NCBI GenBank assembly: GCA_014377155.1 | Contig: JACMQD010000347.1 | Coordinates: 1 to 24,198, forward strand | From: Herminiimonas sp. | Lineage (GTDB): Bacteria > Pseudomonadota > Gammaproteobacteria > Burkholderiales > Burkholderiaceae | Length of the DNA: 24,198 bases | Reading direction: 5' to 3' | In this document: positions 17,634-24,198 of the stretch, piece after piece | Numbering within the stretch: the first letter of the stretch is position 1 | Layout: each line of letters starts with the position of its first letter | Position numbers and translations under genes: made by a program | The notes under the pieces: generated by a model | The model's database searches: none | Seen by the model: only the letters and a program-made list of their open reading frames with translations | Told to the model about the DNA's origin: nothing

Positions 17634-18943
17634 CACGTGCCTTTCTGCGACATCTTGAGGCCGCGCGCGAGATCGTCGATCAGGTCATCGACATCTTCGA
17701 GGCCGATCGACAGCCGCATCGAGCCCTCGGTAATGCCGGATGCGGCAAGCTGTTCGTTCGGTACGCGGAAATGCGTGGTCGATGCCGGATGAATGACGAG
17801 CGACTTGGCATCGCCGACATTGGCCAGATGCGAAAAAATTTGCAAGGCATCGACAAAGCGTCGACCCGCTGCGCGGTCTCCTTTGATGCTGAACGAAAAT
17901 ACCGCGCCACAACCTTTTGGCAGCAGCGTCTTGGCCAGTTGATGGTCCGGGTGCGATGGCAATTCGGGATAGGACACCGATTCGACTGCCGGATGCGCCG
18001 CCAGGAACTGAACTACCTTGCGCGTATTGGCGACATGCCTGTCCATTCGCAAGCCCAGGGTTTCGATTCCCTGCAAGATCGAGAACGCATTGTGCGGACT
18101 CATCACTGCGCCGAAGTCACGCAGCCCTTCGCGCCGTGCACGTAGCGAGAACGGCGCGACGGTCGATTCCTCGGAAAAAACCATGCCATGAAAACCATCG
18201 TAGGGTTCGCAGAGTTCACCGAAATGGCCGGTCTTGTCGTACGCCTGTTGCCAGTCGAAGGTGCCGCCATCGACCAGCAGGCCACCGACCGCCGTGCCAT
18301 GACCGCACAGGAATTTGGTCGCCGAATGAAAGATCAGGTCGGCGCCGTGTTCGAACGGACGCAGCAGATACGGCGTCGTAAAGGTCGAATCCACCATCAG
18401 CGGCAGGTAACGCTCATGTGCAACTGCAGCAACCTCGGCGATGTTGAGAACATCCAGTCCCGGGTTCCCCAGCGTTTCCGCAAACAGTACTTTGGTGTTG
18501 GGCCGTATTGCACTGCGCCACGCGTCGATATCACGCGGATCGACGAACGTGGTGTCGATCCCGAAACGCTTCATTGTGTACGCCAGCAGATTCTGCGAGC
18601 CGCCGTAGAGTGCGCGCGACGCCACTACGTGCGATCCGGCACCGGCAATCGTTGCCAGGCCAAGGTGCATGGCGGCTTGGCCGCTCGCCACGGCAATGCC
18701 GGCGACGCCGCCTTCAAGTGCCGCGATGCGTTCTTCCAGCACCGCATTGGTGGGATTGGAGATGCGCGAATAGACATGACCGGCGCGTTCCATGTTGAAC
18801 AGTGACGCGGCATGGTCGGAATCCTTGAACACGAACGAGGTCGTCAGGTAGATCGGCGTGGCGCGCGCGCCCGTGGTGGGGTCGGGCGCAGCGCCCGCAT
18901 GCAGCGAAAGGGTATCGAAACCCGGATAGCGTGGACCGCTCAT
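17633..18943 (-). CDS. metY: O-acetylhomoserine aminocarboxypropyltransferase (sulfhydrylase)
   Basis: The 436-residue enzyme belongs to the Cys/Met-metabolism PLP family. SRISNPTNAVLEERIAALEG, the PLP-binding site SATKFLCGHG with Lys210, and FRVPNEQLAASGITEGSMRL at the C-terminus are characteristic. The length and the inserted segment FGELCEPYDGFHGMVFSEES fit MetY (about 430 residues) rather than the shorter MetZ or MetB. It makes homocysteine from O-acetylhomoserine and sulfide in methionine synthesis. The start MSGPRYPGFDTLSLHAG at 18943 is chosen: GGAG lies 12 nt upstream, and the longer open frame to 19114 has no family-like residues. A coupled alpha/beta hydrolase follows. The 170-bp gap to the divergent CBS-domain gene contains no riboswitch I can recognise. 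Confidence 0.94.
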   Translation of the reverse strand: MSGPRYPGFDTLSLHAGAAPDPTTGARATPIYLTTSFVFKDSDHAASLFNMERAGHVYSRISNPTNAVLEERIAALEGGVAGIAVASGQAAMHLGLATIAGAGSHVVASRALYGGSQNLLAYTMKRFGIDTTFVDPRDIDAWRSAIRPNTKVLFAETLGNPGLDVLNIAEVAAVAHERYLPLMVDSTFTTPYLLRPFEHGADLIFHSATKFLCGHGTAVGGLLVDGGTFDWQQAYDKTGHFGELCEPYDGFHGMVFSEESTVAPFSLRARREGLRDFGAVMSPHNAFSILQGIETLGLRMDRHVANTRKVVQFLAAHPAVESVSYPELPSHPDHQLAKTLLPKGCGAVFSFSIKGDRAAGRRFVDALQIFSHLANVGDAKSLVIHPASTTHFRVPNEQLAASGITEGSMRLSIGLEDVDDLIDDLARGLKMSQKGT

Positions 18944-19113
18944 GATGGTAGAAGGCTCCTTTGTTCGTATGCCGGCATCGTAGCATCGATCAGACGTCAT
19001 TGACCTCGACTGTTTCACGGGCATTAGAGTACGATGGTCGGCAGGGTGCTGGATTTTTTGCGGTGCTTGCGCTACATTGCAGATGACATAACAACAAATA
19101 TCAGGACGGGACA

Positions 19114-19560
19114 ATGAAAGTATCCGAAATCCTTAAGGTCAAGGGCAACATCCTTTACACGGTCACCCCGGATACGGCGATGAGCGAAGCCGTCACCACC
19201 ATGGCCGAAAAAGATATCGGTTCGCTGGTGGTCATGGAATTCGGTGAACTGGTCGGCATGCTCAGTTTCCGTGAAGTGATGAAAACCATTCATGCCAACA
19301 ACGGCTCGGTCGGTAACCAGACCGTGCGCAAGCACATGGACGATCATCCGATCACCATTACGCCCGATACCGACATTAACGAAGTGCGGCGCCTGATGCT
19401 GGAGCGGCACGCGCGGTACGTGCCTGTGATGGACGCACGCACGCTGCTCGGCGTGATGTCGTTCTACGATGTGGCGAAAGCCGTGTTCGAGGCGCAGAGC
19501 TTTGAAAACAAAATGTTGAAAGCGTACATCCGGGATTGGCCTGTCGAGGGCGATGAGTGA
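19114..19560 (+). CDS. Two-CBS-domain protein
   Basis: The 148-residue protein consists almost entirely of a CBS pair (Bateman module). The first repeat covers about residues 8-60 (VTPDTAMSEAVTTMAEKDIG, then SLVVMEFGELVGMLSFREV). The second covers about 72-128 (ITPDTDINEVRRLMLERHAR, then YVPVMDARTLLGVMSFYDV). CBS pairs bind adenosine nucleotides such as AMP, ATP or SAM. Free-standing ones regulate other proteins by energy state. No catalytic domain is attached. AGGACGG precedes the ATG, and a strong terminator follows 21 bp after the stop, so the gene is monocistronic. It diverges from metY. The partner protein cannot be told from the sequence. Confidence 0.92.
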   Translation: MKVSEILKVKGNILYTVTPDTAMSEAVTTMAEKDIGSLVVMEFGELVGMLSFREVMKTIHANNGSVGNQTVRKHMDDHPITITPDTDINEVRRLMLERHARYVPVMDARTLLGVMSFYDVAKAVFEAQSFENKMLKAYIRDWPVEGDE

Positions 19561-19581
19561 CATTGGTCCTTCCGAACAGTG

Positions 19582-19622
19582 AAACCGGCCAGGTGTGCGA
19601 TGCACGCCCTGGCCGGTTTTTT
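19582..19622 (+). terminator. Intrinsic terminator after the CBS-domain gene
   Basis: AAACCGGCCAGG (19582-19593) pairs perfectly with CCTGGCCGGTTT (19608-19619). An inner GTGC-GAT-GCAC hairpin fills the loop, giving a long GC-rich stem. It is followed by a T-run to 19622. This is a textbook rho-independent terminator. The upstream A-run is short, so activity on the minus strand is less likely. Confidence 0.92.
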
Positions 19623-19693
19623 CATGATGCTTCCGGCTCGTGCCAGAGGACTCAATCACCAGTAATCACTGCGCATCCACCAAGGACCATTTC

Positions 19694-20698
19694 ATGCATA
19701 TCGCCATCATCGGTGCCGGCCTCGCCGGATTAACCTGCGCACGTTCGCTGCAGGCGCAGGGCAACAGCGTCATCGTCTACGAAAAAAGCAGTGGCGTTAG
19801 CGGTCGCATGAGTACGCGTCGCAACGAACTTGGCGGATTCGATCACGGCGCCCAGTATTTCACCGCGACAAGTGAACCGTTCAAAAAGCAGATCGCCGCT
19901 TGGCGCAAGGCCGGATGGGTCGCGCCTTGGGACGGTAAACTGGTGTCGCTCGACAACGGCGTCGCCAAGCCCGCCGGTCAGTCGTCCAGCAGTACCGGCC
20001 AGCGCTTCGTCGCGGTTCCCGGCATGAGCTCGCTGGGCAAAAAAATGGCACTGGGGCTGGACGTACGCACCGAAACACGGGTAACCGAAGTCGAGCGCTA
20101 TGGCGCGCAGTGGCTATTGAAAGTGCAGGCTGATACTGCGCCCATCGCAGCCAGCGCGGGCCCCTTCGATACGGTGATCGTCGCGGTGCCGGCCGACCAG
20201 GCAATCACGCTGCTGGCATCGTCGCCGGCCTTCGCGAAACAGGCGGAAGAGGCGCGTCTGGCGCCGTGCTGGACACTGATGCTGGGTTTCCAGGATTCGC
20301 TGGGGCTGCCGTACGACGGCGCATGGATCAATGGCAAGCGACTGGCCTGGATTGCACAGGACGCCTCGAAGCCGCAGCGTCGCGCAGGCGAACACTGGAT
20401 CGGCCAGGCGTCGGTCGAGTGGAGCATCGAGCATCTTGAAGAAGACCCCGAACGCGCCAAGGAAAAGCTGCTCAAGGCATTCCACGAAGCGACCGGGTCG
20501 CATGTCCAGCCGATTTACGCTGCCGTGCACCGATGGCGGTATTCGCAAGCGATTCGACCGCTCGATGCGGACTGTCTGTGGGATGCCGAGCTGCATCTCG
20601 GTGCCTGCGGCGATTGGTTCGCGGCCGGCCTGGAAGGAAAAGGTCGGGTTGAAAATGCGTATTTGAGTGGCTTGGCGCTGGCCGAGAGTCTGCGTTGA
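19694..20698 (+). CDS. Renalase-like FAD-dependent oxidoreductase
   Basis: The 334-residue protein opens with the FAD Rossmann motif IAIIGAGLAGLTCARSLQAQ, then VIVYEKSSGVSGRMSTRR and FDHGAQYFTATS. Together these are the mark of bacterial renalase-type flavoproteins (NAD(P)-binding Rossmann-like/amine-oxidase superfamily). The C-terminal ACGDWFAAGLEGKGRVENAY is the second FAD-contact region. Bacterial renalase oxidises the 2- and 6-dihydro isomers of NAD(P)H, which would otherwise inhibit dehydrogenases. The ATG at 19694 has AAGGA upstream; an earlier in-frame ATG at 19640 lacks one and would place residues before the FAD motif. It follows the CBS terminator and is 78 bp upstream of nikR, probably a separate unit. 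Amine-oxidase activity is an alternative, but less likely. Confidence 0.9.
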   Translation: MHIAIIGAGLAGLTCARSLQAQGNSVIVYEKSSGVSGRMSTRRNELGGFDHGAQYFTATSEPFKKQIAAWRKAGWVAPWDGKLVSLDNGVAKPAGQSSSSTGQRFVAVPGMSSLGKKMALGLDVRTETRVTEVERYGAQWLLKVQADTAPIAASAGPFDTVIVAVPADQAITLLASSPAFAKQAEEARLAPCWTLMLGFQDSLGLPYDGAWINGKRLAWIAQDASKPQRRAGEHWIGQASVEWSIEHLEEDPERAKEKLLKAFHEATGSHVQPIYAAVHRWRYSQAIRPLDADCLWDAELHLGACGDWFAAGLEGKGRVENAYLSGLALAESLR

Positions 20699-20776
20699 CG
20701 CTAGATGCTCAGAAAGCGAGACTTGTGACTGACTTGGCGTAACATGACGGCAATTAAATGACAGGACGCCCTATTC

Positions 20777-21232
20777 ATGCGCCGAATCACCATCTCAGTA
20801 GACGACGCGCTTGCCGATCAGTTCGACCAACTGATCCTGCAGCGCGGTTATGAAAACCGCTCGGAAGCCTTCCGCGATCTCGTACGCGGCAAACTGGAGC
20901 AAGAGCGCAAAATCACTAACGAAGCACGATTTTGCGTAGCCTCGGTCAATTACATCTACAACCATCATGAGCGCGATCTGGCAAGTCGTCTCACAGCCGC
21001 CCAGCATGAACATCATGACCTCTGCGTATCGACCATGCATGTGCATCTCGATCATGACAATTGCCTGGAAACCGTCATCCTGCGCGGCACTTTTCGACGG
21101 GTGAACGACTTTGCCAATTCACTCGTTGCGCAAAGTGGCGTTCGTCACGGCAATATCCATATCGTGCCGGTCGAGATGGAAACACCGACCCGCAAGCAGC
21201 ACACCCACATGCACTTTCATCCAAAGAGCTGA
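20777..21232 (+). CDS. nikR: Nickel-responsive transcriptional regulator NikR
   Basis: The 151-residue protein has the ribbon-helix-helix domain MRRITISVDDALADQFDQLI at the N-terminus and the ACT-like nickel domain after it. The square-planar Ni ligands known in E. coli NikR (His76, His87, His89, Cys95) are matched by His77, His88, His90 and Cys96, in STMHVHLDHDNCLE. NikR tetramers bound to Ni(II) act on GTATGA-type inverted repeats. The protein is about 18 residues longer than E. coli NikR (133), and the extra tail ends HTHMHFHPKS with four alternating histidines. AGGA lies 10 nt before the ATG. No nikABCDE genes are nearby. The likely target is the convergent TonB receptor gene, whose promoter has a matching repeat (23381-23407). 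Confidence 0.96.
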   Translation: MRRITISVDDALADQFDQLILQRGYENRSEAFRDLVRGKLEQERKITNEARFCVASVNYIYNHHERDLASRLTAAQHEHHDLCVSTMHVHLDHDNCLETVILRGTFRRVNDFANSLVAQSGVRHGNIHIVPVEMETPTRKQHTHMHFHPKS

Positions 21233-21294
21233 TCGCTCAAAAATTCGCGGTCAGCGTTAGCCGGAACGATCGCGACTCGATTGGATGAAAATGG
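21211..21294. repeat. Inverted repeat spanning the convergent nikR and TonB receptor stops
   Basis: TTTCATCCAA (21215-21224) and TTGGATGAAA (21281-21290) are a perfect 10-bp inverted repeat. Two more matching bases lie beyond a mismatch on each side. The loop is 56 bp and contains both stop codons. Each arm encodes His-Phe-His-Pro on its own sense strand. There is no U-run, so a terminator role is doubtful. Confidence 0.35.
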
Positions 21295-23330
21295 ATATCG
21301 GCCGTTGATAAGCCCGGCGCTTCGTTCGCCAGTCGTGATTCGTAGTAATAATCGATGGCAGAATCCCTGCGATTGGTCAAATTGAATCCCTCCAGCTCGA
21401 CCCGCATGATCGGGCTGATTTTGTAGCCGATACGACCGTTGAGCGTCGTGGTGCCTTTCGAGCGCACGCTGTTGTCTTCGGTCAAAGGACGCGGGCCGAA
21501 GTGGCGAAACTGCATGGCGCCGAACCAGGGGCCGAGCTTGTCCACCGCCAGTGCCAGCGATGCCACGCCTTCGACTGCGCCGGGAATGCGATTGCCGAGC
21601 AGATCGCTGTCGTTGAAACGCGCGCGGGCAAATGCGATATCGGCGTCGATCGTCAGCCAAGGAGTCGGCTTGTAGTAATTGTTGAACTCGAAACCGACGC
21701 GTCGGCTGGGCCGCCCGGCTTCGGTGTTACCTGCATCGCCGACGAACAGTAGTTCCGAATCGAACTTGAGCTGGTACACCGATAGCGAACTTTGCAGGCC
21801 CGGGATGATTTCGGAGCGCACGCCGACTTCGGCACCTTTGGCGCGCACCAGCGCCGGCACCCGATCGGCCGCTGCGCCGGTTTTCGGATCGACGGTAATG
21901 GTCGTACCGCGTGCATCGTTGCTATGAAACCCTGACCCCAGATTGACATAGTATTCGGTTTTGGCCCATGGCCCGAAGATCAGATTGAGCTTTGGGCTGG
22001 TAATACGGTCATTCGCTCGGCCCGAATTGACGGCATTGTCGCTGCCGACGTCGAAGCGGTAAAAATCCTGCCGCAATCCGGCTACTGTCTTGAACTTGTC
22101 GCCCCAGCGCGTCGTGTTTTCGATGTACAGTCCGGCGCTGGACTCGACGATATGGTCCGCGCGGGTGGTCGAGAGGCGCTGACGCGCCATGGTGCTATAG
22201 AGGCCGTTGAAACTATTGTCGTTTTGCAGTTGCAGGCCGACCGTGGTGTCGGATTCTCTGCCGAACAGTGGCATCGGTACCGTATGGCTGGCATTGATGC
22301 CGGAGGTGGTGCGCTTGTCACGCTGGTTGAACTGGTCGCCATTGACCGGATCATCGAGAAAATAAGTGAAATTCGAATACAGGTCGAGATTGTGGTGGAT
22401 CAGGTAGGCATTGACGTTGGTGTAGCCAAGGTCGGTGCTGCGGCGCCACGCGCCGGACAGACTGTAGCGATGCGCCTTGCCGCCGTCTGTGCCGTCAATG
22501 GCGTCGAAGCGGCCGATCTGGCCGCTGTCGACGGCGCGCTTAGCGATCTGGTCAGTGGCGTTCCAGTTGCCGTCGTAGGCCATTGCGGTGACGTTGAAGC
22601 CGTTGCCGGCAGTGCCTTCGCTGTAGCGTAGTACGCCATTGAGCTTGCGGTACTGATCCGGCCTGGTGTACGGGCCGTCATTGCGAAACAGCTCCAGCGC
22701 ATACAGCAGGTTGCCGTTGCCCACTGCAGGTGAATCGGCCAGCAGCGTGCGCCGAAAGCCGTTCTGGCCGATGCCGACACTGGCGATACCTTTTTCAAGC
22801 TTGTCGGCATACACGATGCTGGCAGCGCCGGCTGCGGCGAAGTCGCCCTCGGCGGCGTAGTAAGGGCCTTTTTTATAATCGAGACGGTTTGCCAGTTCAG
22901 GAATGAGAAAGTTGAGATCGCTCCAGCCCTGACCATGCGCGTGGCTGCGCTGATTGACGATCATGCCGTCCACCGTGGTGCGCAAATCGGTACCGTGATC
23001 GAGATTGAAACCGCGCAGATAAAACTGGTTTGCTTTGCCTTCGCCGCTATGCTGGCTGACGATCAGGCCGGGTGTGGCTTCAAGCAGTTCGCCGGCACGG
23101 TAGACGGTGCGCGCCTGTAGTTGCTGCTGGGTGACGGTGCCGGTGTTGGCCGATTCGGCGATGCCGAGTTGGCTGTTGCGTGATGATTCGATCACCACGG
23201 TTTCCAGCTTCTGGTCCTGCGCCGCTGCCCACTGGGGTGCGCTCGCGGCGATCAGGCCGATCAGCGATGTGGACCAGGCAAGGAGACGTGATGGAGCAAA
23301 CAGGTTTTGGTTAGGAGATTTCATGAGCAT
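21237..23330 (-). CDS. TonB-dependent outer-membrane receptor, probably nickel-regulated
   Basis: The 697-residue protein has a signal peptide (cleavage likely after Ala37) and a TonB-box-like LETVVIE at 42-48. The plug domain covers about 55-165 (VYRAGELLEATPGLIVSQH, RGFNLDHGTDLRTTVDGMIV). A 22-strand-type barrel ends in the expected C-terminal aromatic (LTLTANF). TonB receptors import scarce ligands using the proton motive force through TonB-ExbBD. The metal is inferred from context only: nikR is the convergent neighbour, 4 bp away, and the promoter has a NikR-like site. NikR-controlled TonB receptors for nickel are known in Helicobacter (FrpB4) and have been predicted in other proteobacteria. 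Cobalt, or a siderophore-like nickel chelate, are alternatives. The start at 23330 or the ATG at 23324 is uncertain, since neither has a good ribosome site. Confidence 0.93.
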   Translation of the reverse strand: MLMKSPNQNLFAPSRLLAWSTSLIGLIAASAPQWAAAQDQKLETVVIESSRNSQLGIAESANTGTVTQQQLQARTVYRAGELLEATPGLIVSQHSGEGKANQFYLRGFNLDHGTDLRTTVDGMIVNQRSHAHGQGWSDLNFLIPELANRLDYKKGPYYAAEGDFAAAGAASIVYADKLEKGIASVGIGQNGFRRTLLADSPAVGNGNLLYALELFRNDGPYTRPDQYRKLNGVLRYSEGTAGNGFNVTAMAYDGNWNATDQIAKRAVDSGQIGRFDAIDGTDGGKAHRYSLSGAWRRSTDLGYTNVNAYLIHHNLDLYSNFTYFLDDPVNGDQFNQRDKRTTSGINASHTVPMPLFGRESDTTVGLQLQNDNSFNGLYSTMARQRLSTTRADHIVESSAGLYIENTTRWGDKFKTVAGLRQDFYRFDVGSDNAVNSGRANDRITSPKLNLIFGPWAKTEYYVNLGSGFHSNDARGTTITVDPKTGAAADRVPALVRAKGAEVGVRSEIIPGLQSSLSVYQLKFDSELLFVGDAGNTEAGRPSRRVGFEFNNYYKPTPWLTIDADIAFARARFNDSDLLGNRIPGAVEGVASLALAVDKLGPWFGAMQFRHFGPRPLTEDNSVRSKGTTTLNGRIGYKISPIMRVELEGFNLTNRRDSAIDYYYESRLANEAPGLSTADIHFHPIESRSFRLTLTANF

Positions 23331-23380
23331 GTTGGTCAGTTGCGCCGTCCCGGTATCGATCGCTGAAGTCGGCTAGGTTA

Positions 23381-23407
23381 GTATGATGAATTTAATTTTT
23401 ATCATAC
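23381..23407. promoter_or_regulatory. Predicted NikR operator upstream of the TonB receptor gene
   Basis: GTATGAT (23381-23387) and ATCATAC (23401-23407) are a perfect 7-bp inverted repeat with a 13-bp AT-rich spacer. The half-site is the established NikR half-site (E. coli GTATGA-N16-TCATAC). Counted the same way, the spacing here is N15 rather than N16. The site lies 51-77 bp upstream of the receptor ATG and overlaps a TATGAT -10-like hexamer on the minus strand, which fits nickel-dependent repression. Confidence 0.75.
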
Positions 23408-23529
23408 GTATGGTACGTGACTTTTCAGTCAGCGGATTCAGTACGGGCAAATAAATTAGGCTCTATGAGAGTTGCGGACCACCGTGGCTGTCACGCGTCG
23501 TATCGAACGGCGCGACTTTGCATGATCTG

Positions 23530-23559
23530 TTGGATTTTCGACGGCAGGGTTCGTACAAT
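23530..23559 (+). promoter_or_regulatory. Possible sigma-70 promoter of the MFS gene
   Basis: TTGGAT (23530-23535) and TACAAT (23554-23559) are spaced by 18 bp, each close to the consensus. Transcription would begin near 23566, about 105 nt before the ATG at 23671. This rests on hexamer similarity only. Confidence 0.35.
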
Positions 23560-23670
23560 CGCCGCATAGCAGTAAAAAGCGCGGGCATCTATGCTCACCG
23601 GGCAATGATTCCAAGGTAGCATGACATCTGCTGCCGGACCGATCGATTCACACTCTACAACTAGACCAAC

Positions 23671-24198
23671 ATGAGCCAATCCAGCCAGTTCACCTTACTC
23701 AAGCAACGCCGTTTCGGGCCGTTTTTCTGGACCCAGTTCATGGGCGCCTTCAACGACAATGTCTTCAAGACCGCATTGCTGACGGTGCTGACCTATGAAG
23801 CCCTGAGCTGGACCACGCTGGATTCGGCGCTGCTCAACAATCTCATTCCTGGCTTATTCATCCTGCCGTTTTTGGTGTTTTCCGCTACCGCCGGGCAATT
23901 GGCCGACAAGTTCGAAAAATCCCGCCTGGCGCGTTACGTCAAAGTGCTCGAAATCGCCATCATGGTGGTGGCGGCAGCCGGCTGGATGACCCACAGCCTG
24001 TGGCTGCTGGTGACTGCCGTGGTCGGCATGGGAGTGCATTCGACGCTGTTCGGGCCGGTCAAATACGCCTATCTACCGCAGCATCTGCAGCCCGAAGAGC
24101 TGGTCGGCGGCAACGGTGTCATCGAGATGGGTACGTTTGTCGGCATTTTGCTGGGCGAAGTGCTGGGCGCCGTGCTGGTGCTGCACAAGCCGTGGGGC
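23671..24198 (+). CDS. MFS transporter, LplT/Aas-associated type (partial)
   Basis: The first 176 residues are visible; the gene continues past the right edge. FGPFFWTQFMGAFNDNVFKTA at about residues 16-36 is the first-helix signature of the lysophospholipid-transporter-like MFS group. GQLADKFEKSRLARYVK is the helix 2-3 loop motif, and STLFGPVKYAYLPQHL is typical of the family. In many proteobacteria this MFS module is fused to PlsC-type acyltransferase and acyl-ACP synthetase domains, which together recycle lysophospholipids. Whether the fusion is present here cannot be seen. There is no clear Shine-Dalgarno before the ATG; the family N-terminus supports the start. It is divergent from the TonB receptor and not obviously linked to nickel. 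Confidence 0.88.
   Translation, partial: MSQSSQFTLLKQRRFGPFFWTQFMGAFNDNVFKTALLTVLTYEALSWTTLDSALLNNLIPGLFILPFLVFSATAGQLADKFEKSRLARYVKVLEIAIMVVAAAGWMTHSLWLLVTAVVGMGVHSTLFGPVKYAYLPQHLQPEELVGGNGVIEMGTFVGILLGEVLGAVLVLHKPWG

Larger units (their letters stand above)
23331..23670. other. Divergent promoter region between the TonB receptor and MFS genes
   Basis: This 340-bp gap contains the predicted NikR operator (23381-23407) with an extra overlapping half-site at 23408-23412, and a plausible promoter for the MFS gene (23530-23559). The stretch 23413-23525 shows nothing I can assign. A minus-strand frame at 23491-23679 is open but has no ribosome site or family resemblance. Confidence 0.6.

Noticed and set aside
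18944..19113. SAM-type riboswitch upstream of metY
   Set aside because: The 170-bp gap shows no extended stems or conserved SAM-riboswitch sequence that I can recognise.

Overview
The window looks like chromosomal DNA of a betaproteobacterium, most probably of the Burkholderiales and perhaps Oxalobacteraceae. I infer this from the GC-rich coding sequence and the mix of genes (CstA-YbdD pair, DUF4124 and DUF2069 proteins, MetY, NikR, YihY/BrkB). No 16S or other marker gene is present, so the family is a guess. Seventeen protein genes are called. The first and last run off the window. There is no rRNA, tRNA, insertion sequence, phage gene or CRISPR array.

Region 1 (1-3252): a putative small-molecule uptake and catabolism locus. 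A branched-chain-amino-acid-type ABC substrate-binding protein (minus strand, cut at the left edge) lies downstream of a MarR-family regulator (minus strand). A PhzS-like FAD monooxygenase diverges on the plus strand. The promoters of the binding protein and the monooxygenase carry perfect inverted repeats with the same core, ATTGTT-N9-AACAAT. This strongly suggests that the MarR protein controls both. Region 2 (3340-5623): a cstA-ybdD operon for pyruvate or peptide uptake, with palindromes far upstream of cstA. Region 3 (5869-8743): a tightly packed minus-strand operon, wrbA - DUF2069 - GlcD-like FAD dehydrogenase - DUF4124. Its first three genes are joined by 1-bp and 4-bp stop/start overlaps. 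yihY diverges from it at 8894.

Region 4 (10181-16365): a hairpin-rich leader of about 320 bp, then a 1954-residue signalling protein. Its order is Ser/Thr-kinase-like domain, AAA-type ATPase, long helical region, GAF, coiled coil, GGDEF and EAL. The cyclic-di-GMP domains keep their catalytic residues, while the kinase has degenerate motifs. This is the most unusual gene in the window.

Region 5 (16421-18943, minus strand): metY (O-acetylhomoserine sulfhydrylase), an alpha/beta hydrolase translationally coupled to it, and a small Mpo1-like (DUF962) membrane protein. On the plus strand follow a two-CBS-domain protein with a strong intrinsic terminator (19114-19622) and a renalase-like flavoprotein (19694-20698).

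Region 6 (20777-23407): a nickel regulation and uptake pair. nikR is convergent, with only 4 bp between stop codons, to a TonB-dependent receptor gene. The receptor promoter holds a perfect GTATGAT-N13-ATCATAC repeat that matches the NikR half-site. The two genes probably form a nickel-responsive outer-membrane import module. The window ends inside an LplT/Aas-type MFS transporter gene (23671 onward).

I found no clear new defence or mobile system. The best leads are the giant kinase-ATPase-GGDEF-EAL protein with its structured leader, the MarR operator pair, and the NikR-TonB receptor pair.
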